Shown here in pieces: positions 1 through 6,591 of a DNA stretch of 64,000 nt. How positions within the stretch are numbered: the first letter of the stretch is position 1; each line of letters begins with the position of its first letter. The notes below the pieces were generated by a model, which worked only from the letters and a program-made list of their open reading frames with translations, did no database searches and was not told the origin of the DNA. Made by a program: the position numbers and the translations under genes. Source of the stretch: Nostocales cyanobacterium HT-58-2 (lineage in GTDB: Bacteria > Cyanobacteriota > Cyanobacteriia > Cyanobacteriales > Nostocaceae); assembly GCA_002163975.1 (NCBI GenBank), contig CP019636.1, positions 3,979,001 through 4,043,000 of the forward strand. The letters are read 5' to 3'.

Positions 1-201
1 TATATAGTAGCATTTTCACGGTAAACTGAACTCGTAACACAACATATGATTACCTACTAAGGATTTTTTACGCAAAGAGTCTGGTTTAAACTCGTCATTT
101 ATATTATTCCGATCTGACTTGCTTAATTTTGTCCATGTAGTCAGCTTATTATCAGTGTTAAACCTATTATTAAGATTAATACCAATGATATCGGTAATTA
201 G

Positions 202-393
202 ATAAAGTATGCCAAACAGTACCGAGTCAGTGTCCATTAGTGGAGTTACGGCAGATTAATTGCAAATATTCGCTCCTGCGCTGCTAAAGCTGGAATTGTG
301 ATAGAGGAGTCAAAACAGCCAATTCGAGGTAGTCCACAAGAGAAAGCGAAAGAATTAGCGATCGCAGCTTACCACTCTCGTCAAAATTCTTAA
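202..393 (+). pseudogene. cas12k: cas12k C-terminal remnant (type V-K effector)
   Basis: In this frame the translation is IKYAKQYRVSVH, an amber stop (238-240), then WSYGRLIANIRSCAAKAGIV and on through KQPIRGSPQEKAKELA to a stop at 391-393. From memory, the C-terminus of Scytonema Cas12k reads KYAKQYRVNVHRWSYGRLIQ and ends with a similar KQPIRGSP block, so the match is nearly residue for residue. A second TAG lies at 199-201 and similarity ends there: the upstream sequence gives no Cas12k-like reading in any plus frame. A complete Cas12k is about 640 residues, so only about a tenth is left. This copy cannot encode a working effector. One amber replaces the Arg of the VHRW motif. Confidence 0.85.
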
Positions 394-432
394 TACACAA
401 ACTTTCTTCCGAACCTTGAAAATAGAATAGGA

Positions 433-725
433 AAGTAACAGCGCCGATGTTCATGCATGAAAATGCCTCTGAACAGCTACGAAAAATGTGGGTTAGTTTG
501 GCTGTTGGAAAAACAGTCTTGCTTTCTGACCCTGGTAGCTAACTGCCCACCTTGATGCTGCTGTCCCTGGCGGACAGGAATAAGGTGCGCCCCCAGTAAT
601 AGAGGTGCGGGTTTACCGCAGTGGTGAGTCCACTTGCCGGGGAGATTTTCTTTCCGGCAAAGTGGCGAACCCGAAGGGTGGCTACTGAATCACCTCCGAC
701 CAAGGAGGAACCCACCTTAATTATT
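433..725 (+). ncRNA. Type V-K tracrRNA
   Basis: The RNA that pairs with the crRNA repeat and loads Cas12k. The sequence follows the known ShCAST tracrRNA closely, including the blocks GGGTTAGTTTGGCTGT (about 472-487), CTTGCTTTCTGACCCTGGTA (about 518-537), TGATGCTGCTGTC and its 3' part CACCTCCGACCAAGGAGGAA (691-710). The segment AACCCACC (709-716) is the anti-repeat for the GGTGGGTT part of the repeat, and a T-rich run follows. Compared with ShCAST there is extra sequence around 625-680 containing a hairpin (630-640 with 654-665). Both ends are estimated by similarity. Short open frames across this stretch on either strand are artefacts. Confidence 0.9.
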
Positions 726-917
726 TTTTGGCAAGCCAAAGCGGGAGCGATTTTGCCGGGAGCCCTGCCAAAGTTTGAAATCTCTTGTTTAGTGAAGTTT
801 CTAGCCTTTGAAGTGTCACTTAATTTACTTTTTCAAGTGAAAACTGACAGGTGATTTTGGCAGCTTTGACAAAAATGCTTCCGGAAATTTTGACGAATCA
901 GGGGTTTGAAGCGCACA

Positions 918-1027
918 GTTTCAACGCCCCTCCTAGCTTGAGGCGGGTTGAAAGAACAACGAAAGTCGTTGGATGGAGTGGGAGCAAGAAGTTTCAACGC
1001 CCCTCCTAGCTTGAGGCGGGTTGAAAG
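918..1027 (+). CRISPR. CRISPR array of the V-K CAST: two 37-nt repeats, one spacer
   Basis: Two identical 37-nt repeats at 918-954 and 991-1027 begin GTTTCAACGCCCC and end GGCGGGTTGAAAG, the typical form of V-K repeats. They flank one 36-nt spacer (955-990). The sequence after the second repeat (from 1028) may be a further spacer without a closing repeat. The array starts about 190 bases after the tracrRNA. No target of the spacer is visible in this window. The repeat's GGCGGGTT pairs with the tracrRNA AACCCACC with one C-A mismatch. Confidence 0.95.
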
Positions 1028-1109
1028 TAGTCACTATTCACATTACTTTAAAAGCTTTGTTAACTTTTGTCGCTGGTTCTCAATTTCGATGCCAAGCTGA
1101 CGGTTTTTT

Positions 1110-1146
1110 GGTGGGTTGAAAGGATAGAGCGACAGATTCTTTGTTT
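1110..1146 (+). ncRNA. Detached homing crRNA (truncated repeat plus tRNA-matching spacer)
   Basis: A truncated repeat GGTGGGTTGAAAG (1110-1122) lies 82 bases past the array. It is followed directly by a spacer starting GATAGAGCGACAGATTC. The first 17 spacer bases match the neighbouring tRNA-Arg gene (minus strand from 1408) at 16 positions, and the target is preceded by GTG, a valid V-K PAM (GTN). Detached guides with shortened repeats that direct V-K CASTs to tRNA genes are known, and this one fits that model. Its truncated repeat pairs with the tracrRNA anti-repeat over all eight bases, better than the array repeats. The 3' end is approximate. Confidence 0.88.
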
Positions 1147-1249
1147 GGAGGAACTGACCTCTGGCTATACTAGTGAATAATTTATTTAGTTATCAATCAA
1201 TCTCCAAAAAGAGAATACTGCCATCCTTTGTAGGACATAACAGCGTATA

Positions 1250-1347
1250 ACTAACGGTGACACATAATCTGTTAACAGTGACATCAATTTGTGAAATTTG
1301 ACATTAATCTGTTAACAGTGACAAATAATTAGTTAATGTGCAGTACA
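1250..1347 (+). repeat. CAST terminal sequence with TnsB-type binding repeats
   Basis: Two exact 19-bp copies of TAATCTGTTAACAGTGACA lie at 1265-1283 and 1305-1323, 40 bp apart. Related partial motifs lie at about 1251-1263 and 1290-1303, and the terminal TGTACTGCACA (minus strand) ends at 1347. Arrays of GTGACA-type sites are typical of V-K CAST ends, where the TnsB transposase binds. The 5 bases 1348-1352 separate the end from the tRNA and would be one copy of the 5-bp target duplication. The other copy lies outside the window. Confidence 0.85.
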
Positions 1348-1352
1348 GAAAA

Positions 1353-1425
1353 CGAGCGCGGAGGGATTTGAACCCCCGACCAACAGAACCGGAATCTGTT
1401 GCTCTATCCACTGAGCTACGCGCCC
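1353..1425 (-). tRNA. tRNA-Arg (anticodon CCG)
   Basis: Read on the minus strand, the gene starts GGGCGCG and ends CGCGCTC plus a discriminator G, giving a seven-pair acceptor stem with one G-T pair. The D arm (GCTCAGTGGATAGAGC), the anticodon stem CAGATT-CCG-GTTCTG and the T loop GGTTCAAATCC are all present. No CCA is encoded, as is common in cyanobacteria. The gene is intact although the CAST ends 5 bp beyond its 3' end. It carries the homing protospacer at 1408 downwards. Confidence 0.96.
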
Positions 1426-1574
1426 TCAAACGAGCAAACATCGAAGCTTGCCTTTGCAATAAGAATAGTATAGCCTTGATTTGCCTTGGTGACTACGGTT
1501 GGCTAGAAACATCGTTCTAACCAATAAGGTTAATGTTAGTATTGTTAGCCTGTGTGTAGAACTCTAATTTAAAA

Positions 1575-2621
1575 ATGGCTGCAAAAATTCCCGTCACCAT
1601 TATCACTGGATTTTTAGGAAGTGGCAAAACGACCCTCATCCGTCACCTACTACAAAACAACCAGGGACGTCGGATTGCTGTTTTAGTCAACGAATTTGGT
1701 GAACTGGGTATTGATGGTGAATTGTTGAAATCCTGTCAAATTTGCCCAGAACAAGAGGATGGCAGTGATAATATTTTTGAATTAACCAATGGCTGCTTGT
1801 GTTGCACAGTGCAAGAAGAGTTTTTGCCCACGATGCAACAGCTTATGAAGCGGCGAGACAGCATCGATTGCATTTTGATTGAAACCTCTGGTTTAGCCTT
1901 GCCGAAACCTTTGGTGAAAGCTTTTCGCTGGCATGAAATTCGCAATGCTGCGACGGTGGATGCAGTGATTACTGTGGTAGATTGTGCAGCAGTAGCAGCG
2001 GGTACATTTGCCAGTGATGTAGAAGCAGTGGAAGCGCAGCGGCGCTCAGATGATAGTTTAGAACATGAGACACCATTACAAGAACTGTTTGAAGACCAAC
2101 TTGCTTGTGCAGACTTGGTGGTGTTAAATAAAACTGATTTGGTTGATGGGGAGACAAAGGCAAAAGTTGAGGAGTTAATTAAACAAGAACTGCCGAGAGT
2201 TGTGAAGATTGTAGAGAGTTCTGAAGGTCAACTCGATGCATCTGTCCTCTTAGGATTCCAAGCTGCAGTTGAAGATAACCTAGACAGCCGCCCTAGTCAT
2301 CACGACACCGAAGAAGAACACGAACACGACGATGAGATTACCTCAACTCACCTGATTTTAGACCGTGCCTTTGACCCAGAAAAACTCCGGCGTCAGTTGC
2401 AGACACTAGCACAACGTCAAGAAATTTACCGCATTAAGGGCTTTGTTGCAGTGCCGAACAAATCCATGCGTTTGGTGATGCAAGGCGTGGGAACCCGTTT
2501 TGAACAATTTTACGATCGCCCTTGGAAACCACAAGAAGTCAGGCAAACCCGTTTAGTTTTCATCGGTCGTGATTTGAACTCTTTGGAAATCGAGTCACAC
2601 TTAACAAGTTTAACCTTTTAA
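1575..2621 (+). CDS. CobW/COG0523-family GTP-binding metallochaperone
   Basis: A 348-residue G3E-family GTPase of the COG0523 group, whose members deliver or insert metals (zinc, cobalt, iron) using GTP. The P-loop GFLGSGKTT lies at residues 12-20, the family's metal-binding NGCLCC motif has Cys74, Cys76 and Cys77, and NKTD (185-188) gives guanine specificity. A His/Glu-rich loop (about 241-254) is a likely extra metal site. The rest matches the CobW C-terminal domain. The ATG start fits the family N-terminus. No cobalamin genes are nearby, so a general metal or zinc role is more likely than cobalt insertion, and the exact metal cannot be read. The gene stands alone, divergent from the tRNA. 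Confidence 0.9.
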   Translation: MAAKIPVTIITGFLGSGKTTLIRHLLQNNQGRRIAVLVNEFGELGIDGELLKSCQICPEQEDGSDNIFELTNGCLCCTVQEEFLPTMQQLMKRRDSIDCILIETSGLALPKPLVKAFRWHEIRNAATVDAVITVVDCAAVAAGTFASDVEAVEAQRRSDDSLEHETPLQELFEDQLACADLVVLNKTDLVDGETKAKVEELIKQELPRVVKIVESSEGQLDASVLLGFQAAVEDNLDSRPSHHDTEEEHEHDDEITSTHLILDRAFDPEKLRRQLQTLAQRQEIYRIKGFVAVPNKSMRLVMQGVGTRFEQFYDRPWKPQEVRQTRLVFIGRDLNSLEIESHLTSLTF

Positions 2622-2720
2622 TAAGTTTAATTAACTCTCACCAAACCCTTTTAGGTTAGGAGGAAACAAGCAACTCATCGGAGAAGGGAACAGCTCATGT
2701 GGCAAGAGGCAATAATTTTC

Positions 2721-2762
2721 CTGTTCCCTGTTCCCTGTTCCCTGTTCCCTGTTCCCTGTTCC
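2721..2762. repeat. Short tandem heptamer repeat (CTGTTCC x6)
   Basis: Six perfect copies of CTGTTCC lie just after the end of the NQO-like gene. Heptamer tandem repeats (STRR) are common in heterocystous cyanobacteria. A shorter, imperfect run of the same unit occurs at about 26338-26362. Confidence 0.9.
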
Positions 2763-2765
2763 CTG

Positions 2766-3470
2766 CTATAGTTGCTTGAGTTGGAAATCTTCATCAAAGT
2801 CAGCAAGTGCTGGATAGACAATAGCAGGTGTTGCATTAATCATCAACAGTCGCTGCTTGTACTCCTCTAAATAAGCTTGGCGACGTTCATCCCCAATACG
2901 ACTGGCACCCCAAACTATGAAAGGTGGCAAAACATCGAAACCTACAAAGCGGAAAATTCCGTGATTGATTGGATAGAGGATACTGTGAATGTTGCCATTG
3001 ATACCTATCTCAGTATACATAGTGAGTGAACCACCAGTTGTGAAAGAAAGCATGGCTTTTTTGCCCTGGAAAACTCCATTGTCATAAAACCTCCCGCCGC
3101 CGTAAACTTTCCCCATTGCAAAGACTCGGTCAACCCAACCCTTGAGGATAGCAGGAAGTCCAAACCACCAGAGAGGAAACTGAAAAATAAGCACATCGCA
3201 CCAATCGAGTTTTTCCATCTCCGCTTTGATGTCTGGGGCAAAGCCATCAACTTCGGTGGCATGCATTTCTTCGACTTGCTGGATGAAGTAGTTTGGGTCT
3301 TTTTGAGAAGTGAAGTTGCGCCGATCCGAAACTGGGTTGAATTGCATCGTATAAAGGTCGGAAATAATCACCTCATGTCCTGTAGTGTCTAAAACTTCCT
3401 TGGCATAGCGCGTCAGCGCACTATTAAAACTGTTGGGTTCTGGGTGGGCGTGAACAATAAAGAATTTCAT
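2766..3470 (-). CDS. NQO-like NAD(P)H:quinone oxidoreductase (flavodoxin-like fold)
   Basis: A 234-residue protein of the Flavodoxin_2 family, related to animal NQO1/NQO2 and bacterial MdaB/KefF-type enzymes that reduce quinones by two electrons with FAD or FMN. The N-terminus MKFFIVHAHPEPNSFNSAL is the classic phosphate-binding start of the family. The block FQFPLWWFGLPAILKGWVDR is the flavin-side signature, and the following GKVYGGGRFYDNG and SFTTGG segments also fit. I chose ATG 3470; an in-frame TTG at 3488 would add six residues. It begins the run of redox genes on this strand and ends next to a heptamer repeat. Confidence 0.88.
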   Translation of the reverse strand: MKFFIVHAHPEPNSFNSALTRYAKEVLDTTGHEVIISDLYTMQFNPVSDRRNFTSQKDPNYFIQQVEEMHATEVDGFAPDIKAEMEKLDWCDVLIFQFPLWWFGLPAILKGWVDRVFAMGKVYGGGRFYDNGVFQGKKAMLSFTTGGSLTMYTEIGINGNIHSILYPINHGIFRFVGFDVLPPFIVWGASRIGDERRQAYLEEYKQRLLMINATPAIVYPALADFDEDFQLKQL

Positions 3471-3514
3471 AACTTTAACTTTTATCAAATTAATAAAATG
3501 AATTCAAATTAATA

Positions 3515-4348
3515 TTAATGTTGTTGTGAGACAGACAGGTGAGATTGAGATTGCTTCGCTAGAAAGTTAACCATAACTTGAGCTACAGCATCTGGCGATT
3601 CAATCAAGAAACCGTGACCACCACACTCTAGGACAACGAATTCGCTATGAGGAATTTCATGGGCAAGTTGTTGAGAAAACTTCACCGGAGCTAGAATGTC
3701 TTGCTTACCTACTAGAATCAAGGTGGGACAATGAATGTTTCTGAGAAAATCTCGTGTGTCACTGTTCAAGATAGCTCGGCTCTGATGATACAATCCATGA
3801 GTCGTAGGCGGAAATGGGTAGTTTACCGCTACATTGATGATTTGTTCAATCGCTCCAGGGATAGAATAGAAAGCATCGGTAAAAATCCAGGGCAGGACAA
3901 CTTTTTCATAAAGTTCCAAGTCTAAAGTCTTGGGCATATCGCCCCATGTCTCTATAACGGTATTGAATAATCCATCACCCTTTGCCCAAGATGACAGTAA
4001 CATCAAACTGTGTACCTTTTCTGGGTGTGCCAAGAGGAGTTGTTGTGCAATCTGACCACCCATAGAATGACCTGCTACGTGTACTCTATTGAACTCGAGA
4101 TGCTCAAGCAGTACAGCAGCATCGCTTGCCATCTGTTCAATGGTATATGGACTATTGGGAGCAGAACTTTGCCCAATCCCTCGGTTATCCAAACGAATAA
4201 CCTGATATTGTTCTATCAATGACGGCAAGAGTAGCGACCAATAAGTGTGATTGCACATGAAGCCCGCAATTAAGAGCAAAGGCTCACCCTTTCCTTGAAT
4301 ATCGTAGAACAACTCAATTTCATTAGCCTTAACCTTAGGCATAGTCAT
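3515..4348 (-). CDS. Alpha/beta-fold hydrolase
   Basis: A 277-residue single-domain alpha/beta hydrolase. The oxyanion-side motif is LLLIAGF (about 25-30), the RLDNRGIGQS block is typical, and the nucleophile elbow GHSMGG places Ser95. The acid lies near GKQDILAP and the base His in the CGGHGFLIE motif near residue 245. This arrangement is that of 3-oxoadipate enol-lactonase-like hydrolases, but the substrate cannot be told from sequence. It is 44 bases upstream of the NQO-like gene on the same strand, so co-transcription is plausible. Confidence 0.85.
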   Translation of the reverse strand: MTMPKVKANEIELFYDIQGKGEPLLLIAGFMCNHTYWSLLLPSLIEQYQVIRLDNRGIGQSSAPNSPYTIEQMASDAAVLLEHLEFNRVHVAGHSMGGQIAQQLLLAHPEKVHSLMLLSSWAKGDGLFNTVIETWGDMPKTLDLELYEKVVLPWIFTDAFYSIPGAIEQIINVAVNYPFPPTTHGLYHQSRAILNSDTRDFLRNIHCPTLILVGKQDILAPVKFSQQLAHEIPHSEFVVLECGGHGFLIESPDAVAQVMVNFLAKQSQSHLSVSQQH

Positions 4349-4475
4349 TCATTTTTCTCAAACCGTCTCTCAAAATCTTATACTCAGTGCTGCTACAAAG
4401 CGCAGATCGCAACACGAGCTACAACAAAAAAGTAGGATGCGGTCTTCCTTTGAGACAGTATCAATCGCAAAGCAC

Positions 4476-4506
4476 AGGATGGGTTAGCGAGCGCGTAACC
4501 CATCCT
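4476..4506. repeat. Dispersed palindrome (11-bp arms)
   Basis: AGGATGGGTTA and TAACCCATCCT form a perfect inverted repeat around GCGAGCGCG. It lies in the 213-bp space between the hydrolase and GST genes. The same kind of 'gtaggatg...cgtaacgc' motif recurs near 9760 and 38660, so it looks like a dispersed family rather than a gene-specific terminator. Confidence 0.7.
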
Positions 4507-4561
4507 ACATTTATTTACGTCGAGTGACTCCTCTACTCGTGTCGGGAACAGGTGCAATCAA

Positions 4562-5260
4562 TCAACGCTGAATTGTTTTCGCCGACTGGTTGAATAACAA
4601 ATCTCTTGACTTGTCTGGCTCAAGTGCCTGATTTTTGAAAGCTTCTGCTTTCTCGTAAGCACGAATGACCGCTGGACGCGCCTGAATCGTTTCAAACCAG
4701 CGCTTTAAATTGGGAAAGTCCTCTAACTTTTGCCCTTGGCGCTCATGTGGCACAATCCACGGATATGCAGCAATATCAGCAATGGAATAATCACCAGCAA
4801 TAAACTCTCGGTCGGCAAGCCGCTTATCTAGCACAGCGTACAAGCGTCCTGTCTCATTCACGTAGCGATTAATTGCGTATTCAATCTTTTCCGGGGCATA
4901 TTGGCTGAAGTGGTGGTTCTGTCCCGCCATTGGTCCCAAACCCCCCATTTGCCAGAATAACCATTGGAGGACTTCAACACGTCCGCACAAATCCTGTGGA
5001 ATCAACTTCCCGGTTTTTTCTGCCAAATATAGCAAAATTGCACCAGACTCAAAAACGGAAATTGGTTCACCGCCTCCTGCTGGTGCATTATCTATAATTG
5101 CTGGAATGCGATTGTTGGGAGAAATTTTGAGAAATTCTGGCTTAAACTGATCTCCAGCGCCAATATTGACAGGAACAATGGTGTAAGGAAGCTCAGCTTC
5201 TTCAAGGAAAATAGTGATTTTATGACCGTTTGGTGTAGTCCAATAGTAAAGCTCAATCAT
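4562..5260 (-). CDS. Glutathione S-transferase family protein (YfcG/YghU-like)
   Basis: A 232-residue GST with an N-terminal thioredoxin-fold domain and a helical C-terminal domain. It starts MIELYYWTTPNGHKITIFLE, with the TPNGHK/R motif typical of the YfcG/Ure2-like group of disulfide-bond oxidoreductases and GSTs. NNRIPAIID supplies the cis-Pro, and FESGAILLYLAEKTG is the glutathione gamma-glutamyl site (Glu-Ser). The C-terminal domain has QWLFWQMGGLGPMAGQ. The start has a good ribosome site (GAGGAG). It sits in the redox gene run, probably detoxifying electrophiles or reducing mixed disulfides. Confidence 0.92.
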   Translation of the reverse strand: MIELYYWTTPNGHKITIFLEEAELPYTIVPVNIGAGDQFKPEFLKISPNNRIPAIIDNAPAGGGEPISVFESGAILLYLAEKTGKLIPQDLCGRVEVLQWLFWQMGGLGPMAGQNHHFSQYAPEKIEYAINRYVNETGRLYAVLDKRLADREFIAGDYSIADIAAYPWIVPHERQGQKLEDFPNLKRWFETIQARPAVIRAYEKAEAFKNQALEPDKSRDLLFNQSAKTIQR

Positions 5261-5315
5261 TGGTTATTTCTCCTCATTGTGTGAGCATTGTCTCTAGATG
5301 AACTGAGTGTTATGG

Positions 5316-5663
5316 CTACTCATATGAATGACCATCAACCAATCCCGGCTCTAGTTCAAAGGAATCAACGCCTTCCAAGCAGGCGACGTTGATTGCATAA
5401 AGCTCAGGAGCAGTGCGGGGTCTGTGGAAGGGATAAATACCGCAAACTTTACAGAAATAGTGCTTTGCTGTTTTTGTATGAAATTGGTAAAGTGTCAGAG
5501 ACTCTTCGCCAGCTAGCAAAGTGAATTGCTCCGGTGGAACCCGATGCATAATTGCACCTCTTCTAGAGCACAAAGAGCAATTGCACCGCACAACTCGATC
5601 AAGATTGATCGTCACTTCAAATTGAACTTTGCCACAATGACAGCGACCGTGATATTTTTTCAT
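5316..5663 (-). CDS. GFA/CENP-V family zinc protein
   Basis: A 115-residue protein of the glutathione-dependent formaldehyde-activating enzyme (GFA/CENP-V) fold, which binds zinc through cysteines. Cys pairs are visible as GRCHCGKV near the start, CNCSLCSRRG, and CKVCGI, followed by HRPRTAPELYAINVACLEG. I chose ATG 5663, which has a strong ribosome site (GGAGGGAGTG), over the longer frame to 5744 that would overlap the upstream SDR gene. The family binds S-glutathionyl adducts in some members, but catalysis is not established for most. It sits between GST and SDR genes of the same strand. Confidence 0.85.
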   Translation of the reverse strand: MKKYHGRCHCGKVQFEVTINLDRVVRCNCSLCSRRGAIMHRVPPEQFTLLAGEESLTLYQFHTKTAKHYFCKVCGIYPFHRPRTAPELYAINVACLEGVDSFELEPGLVDGHSYE

Positions 5664-5698
5664 CACTCCCTCCAAAAAGCGCTCCCCAATGTTCAAAA

Positions 5699-6388
5699 TT
5701 AGAAGTGCTCGACCCAAGGTCGAAGTTCTACCTCCCACGTCCAAGCACTCCGGGGCTGGCGCAAAATATTAAGATAAGTTTGGGCGATCGCATCAGGATC
5801 AAGGGTGCTGTCGGGCTTGTCGGCTGGATCTGGGCGTACTGCTGAGCGGATTGCGCCATCTATCACAAAATGCGCCACATGAATATTCTTTGGTGCCAGT
5901 TCCCGGGCGATACTTTGCGCCAAACCACGTAGTGCAAATTTACCCATGGCAAAGGGAGCAGACTGAGGATAACCCTTAACACTTGCAGAGGCTCCGGTAA
6001 AAAAGATAGCGCCGCCCCCCAGAGCCAACATCCGTTTGGCAGCAGCTTGAGCAACGAGAAAGCCACCGTAAGCAGTGATATCTAGAGTTTTCGCCACATC
6101 TTCAGGGTCTAACTCAACAAGAGGTCCCTGCACTCGGAAGCTGGGGTTGTAAACGACTACCGTAGGGGAACCCAGTTTAGTTTCAATATCAATAAATAAC
6201 TGCTTCACTTCGTCTGGTTTTGAGACATCAGCGGTGAAGCTGATAGCGCCAATCTCACGACTAAGCTGACTGAGTTTGTCAATTTGGCGAGCGGCTAAAG
6301 CCACGGTCATCCCTTCTTTTGCAAACAGACGGGCTAAAGATGCACTCAATCCACTACCTGCTCCGACAATTAAAGCTGTTGTTGGCAT
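5699..6388 (-). CDS. Short-chain dehydrogenase/reductase with Phe at the catalytic Tyr position
   Basis: A 229-residue SDR. The cofactor-binding motif is VGAGSGLSASLARLF (about 8-22), and the ARQ after the second strand suggests NADP(H). The Ser of TGASASVKG is present, but the expected YxxxK reads FAMGK, so the active-site Tyr is Phe while Lys is kept. The following FALRGLAQSIARELAPKNIH is otherwise typical. A subgroup of bacterial SDRs appears to share this Phe, so loss or change of oxidoreductase activity is possible but not certain. The stop lies 35 bases before the GFA gene start, in the same run. Confidence 0.88.
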   Translation of the reverse strand: MPTTALIVGAGSGLSASLARLFAKEGMTVALAARQIDKLSQLSREIGAISFTADVSKPDEVKQLFIDIETKLGSPTVVVYNPSFRVQGPLVELDPEDVAKTLDITAYGGFLVAQAAAKRMLALGGGAIFFTGASASVKGYPQSAPFAMGKFALRGLAQSIARELAPKNIHVAHFVIDGAIRSAVRPDPADKPDSTLDPDAIAQTYLNILRQPRSAWTWEVELRPWVEHF

Positions 6389-6535
6389 TTGCTTAATTCC
6401 TCCTTAAGAATGAAGTTGGGCTGGAGAAAGCTGTGAATCTCTTGTGCCAATACGTAGTACAAGGATTGCTGCAAACGGTCGCAAGCCGACTTGAGAAGGG
6501 CATCGCGCATCAAAACCGCTATTTTCATGATGATT

Positions 6536-6576
6536 GCCAGGTGGGTAGTAGTCATGTGGCTATCTACCCACCTGGC
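6536..6576. repeat. Strong hairpin downstream of the nitroreductase gene
   Basis: GCCAGGTGGGTAG (6536-6548) and CTACCCACCTGGC (6564-6576) are perfect 13-bp arms around a 15-base loop. They lie 16 bases past the nitroreductase stop. There is no T-run, so it may be a dispersed palindrome or processing signal rather than an intrinsic terminator. Confidence 0.7.
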
Positions 6577-6591
6577 TTAAGTTTCTCTTAC

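Larger units (their letters stand above)
1..1347 (+). mobile_element. Type V-K CRISPR-associated transposon (CAST), target-proximal end, partial
   Basis: This block has the order seen at the CRISPR end of type V-K CASTs: cas12k 3' end, tracrRNA, short CRISPR array, detached homing repeat-spacer, then a terminal sequence with repeated TnsB-type sites. The outer end reads TGTACTGCACA on the minus strand (position 1347 inward) and resembles the TGTACA ends of the Scytonema element ShCAST. The element abuts tRNA-Arg. The transposition genes (tnsB, tnsC, tniQ) and the other end would lie left of position 1 and are not visible. The 200 bases left of the cas12k remnant show no recognisable Cas12k frame, so the element looks internally deleted or interrupted. 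The left limit is unknown. Confidence 0.88.

Noticed and set aside
16..237. 73-codon minus-strand frame at the left edge
   Set aside because: It overlaps the cas12k remnant antisense, has no recognisable features, and the AT-rich region gives such frames easily.
539..854. Open frames of 66 codons (minus) and 77 codons (plus)
   Set aside because: They lie across the tracrRNA, whose sequence and structure explain this stretch; neither reads like a protein.
1338..1520. 60-codon plus frame
   Set aside because: It is antisense to tRNA-Arg and starts inside the CAST end.
2721..2762. CRISPR-like array at the CTGTTCC repeats
   Set aside because: Seven-base units without spacers are simple tandem repeats.
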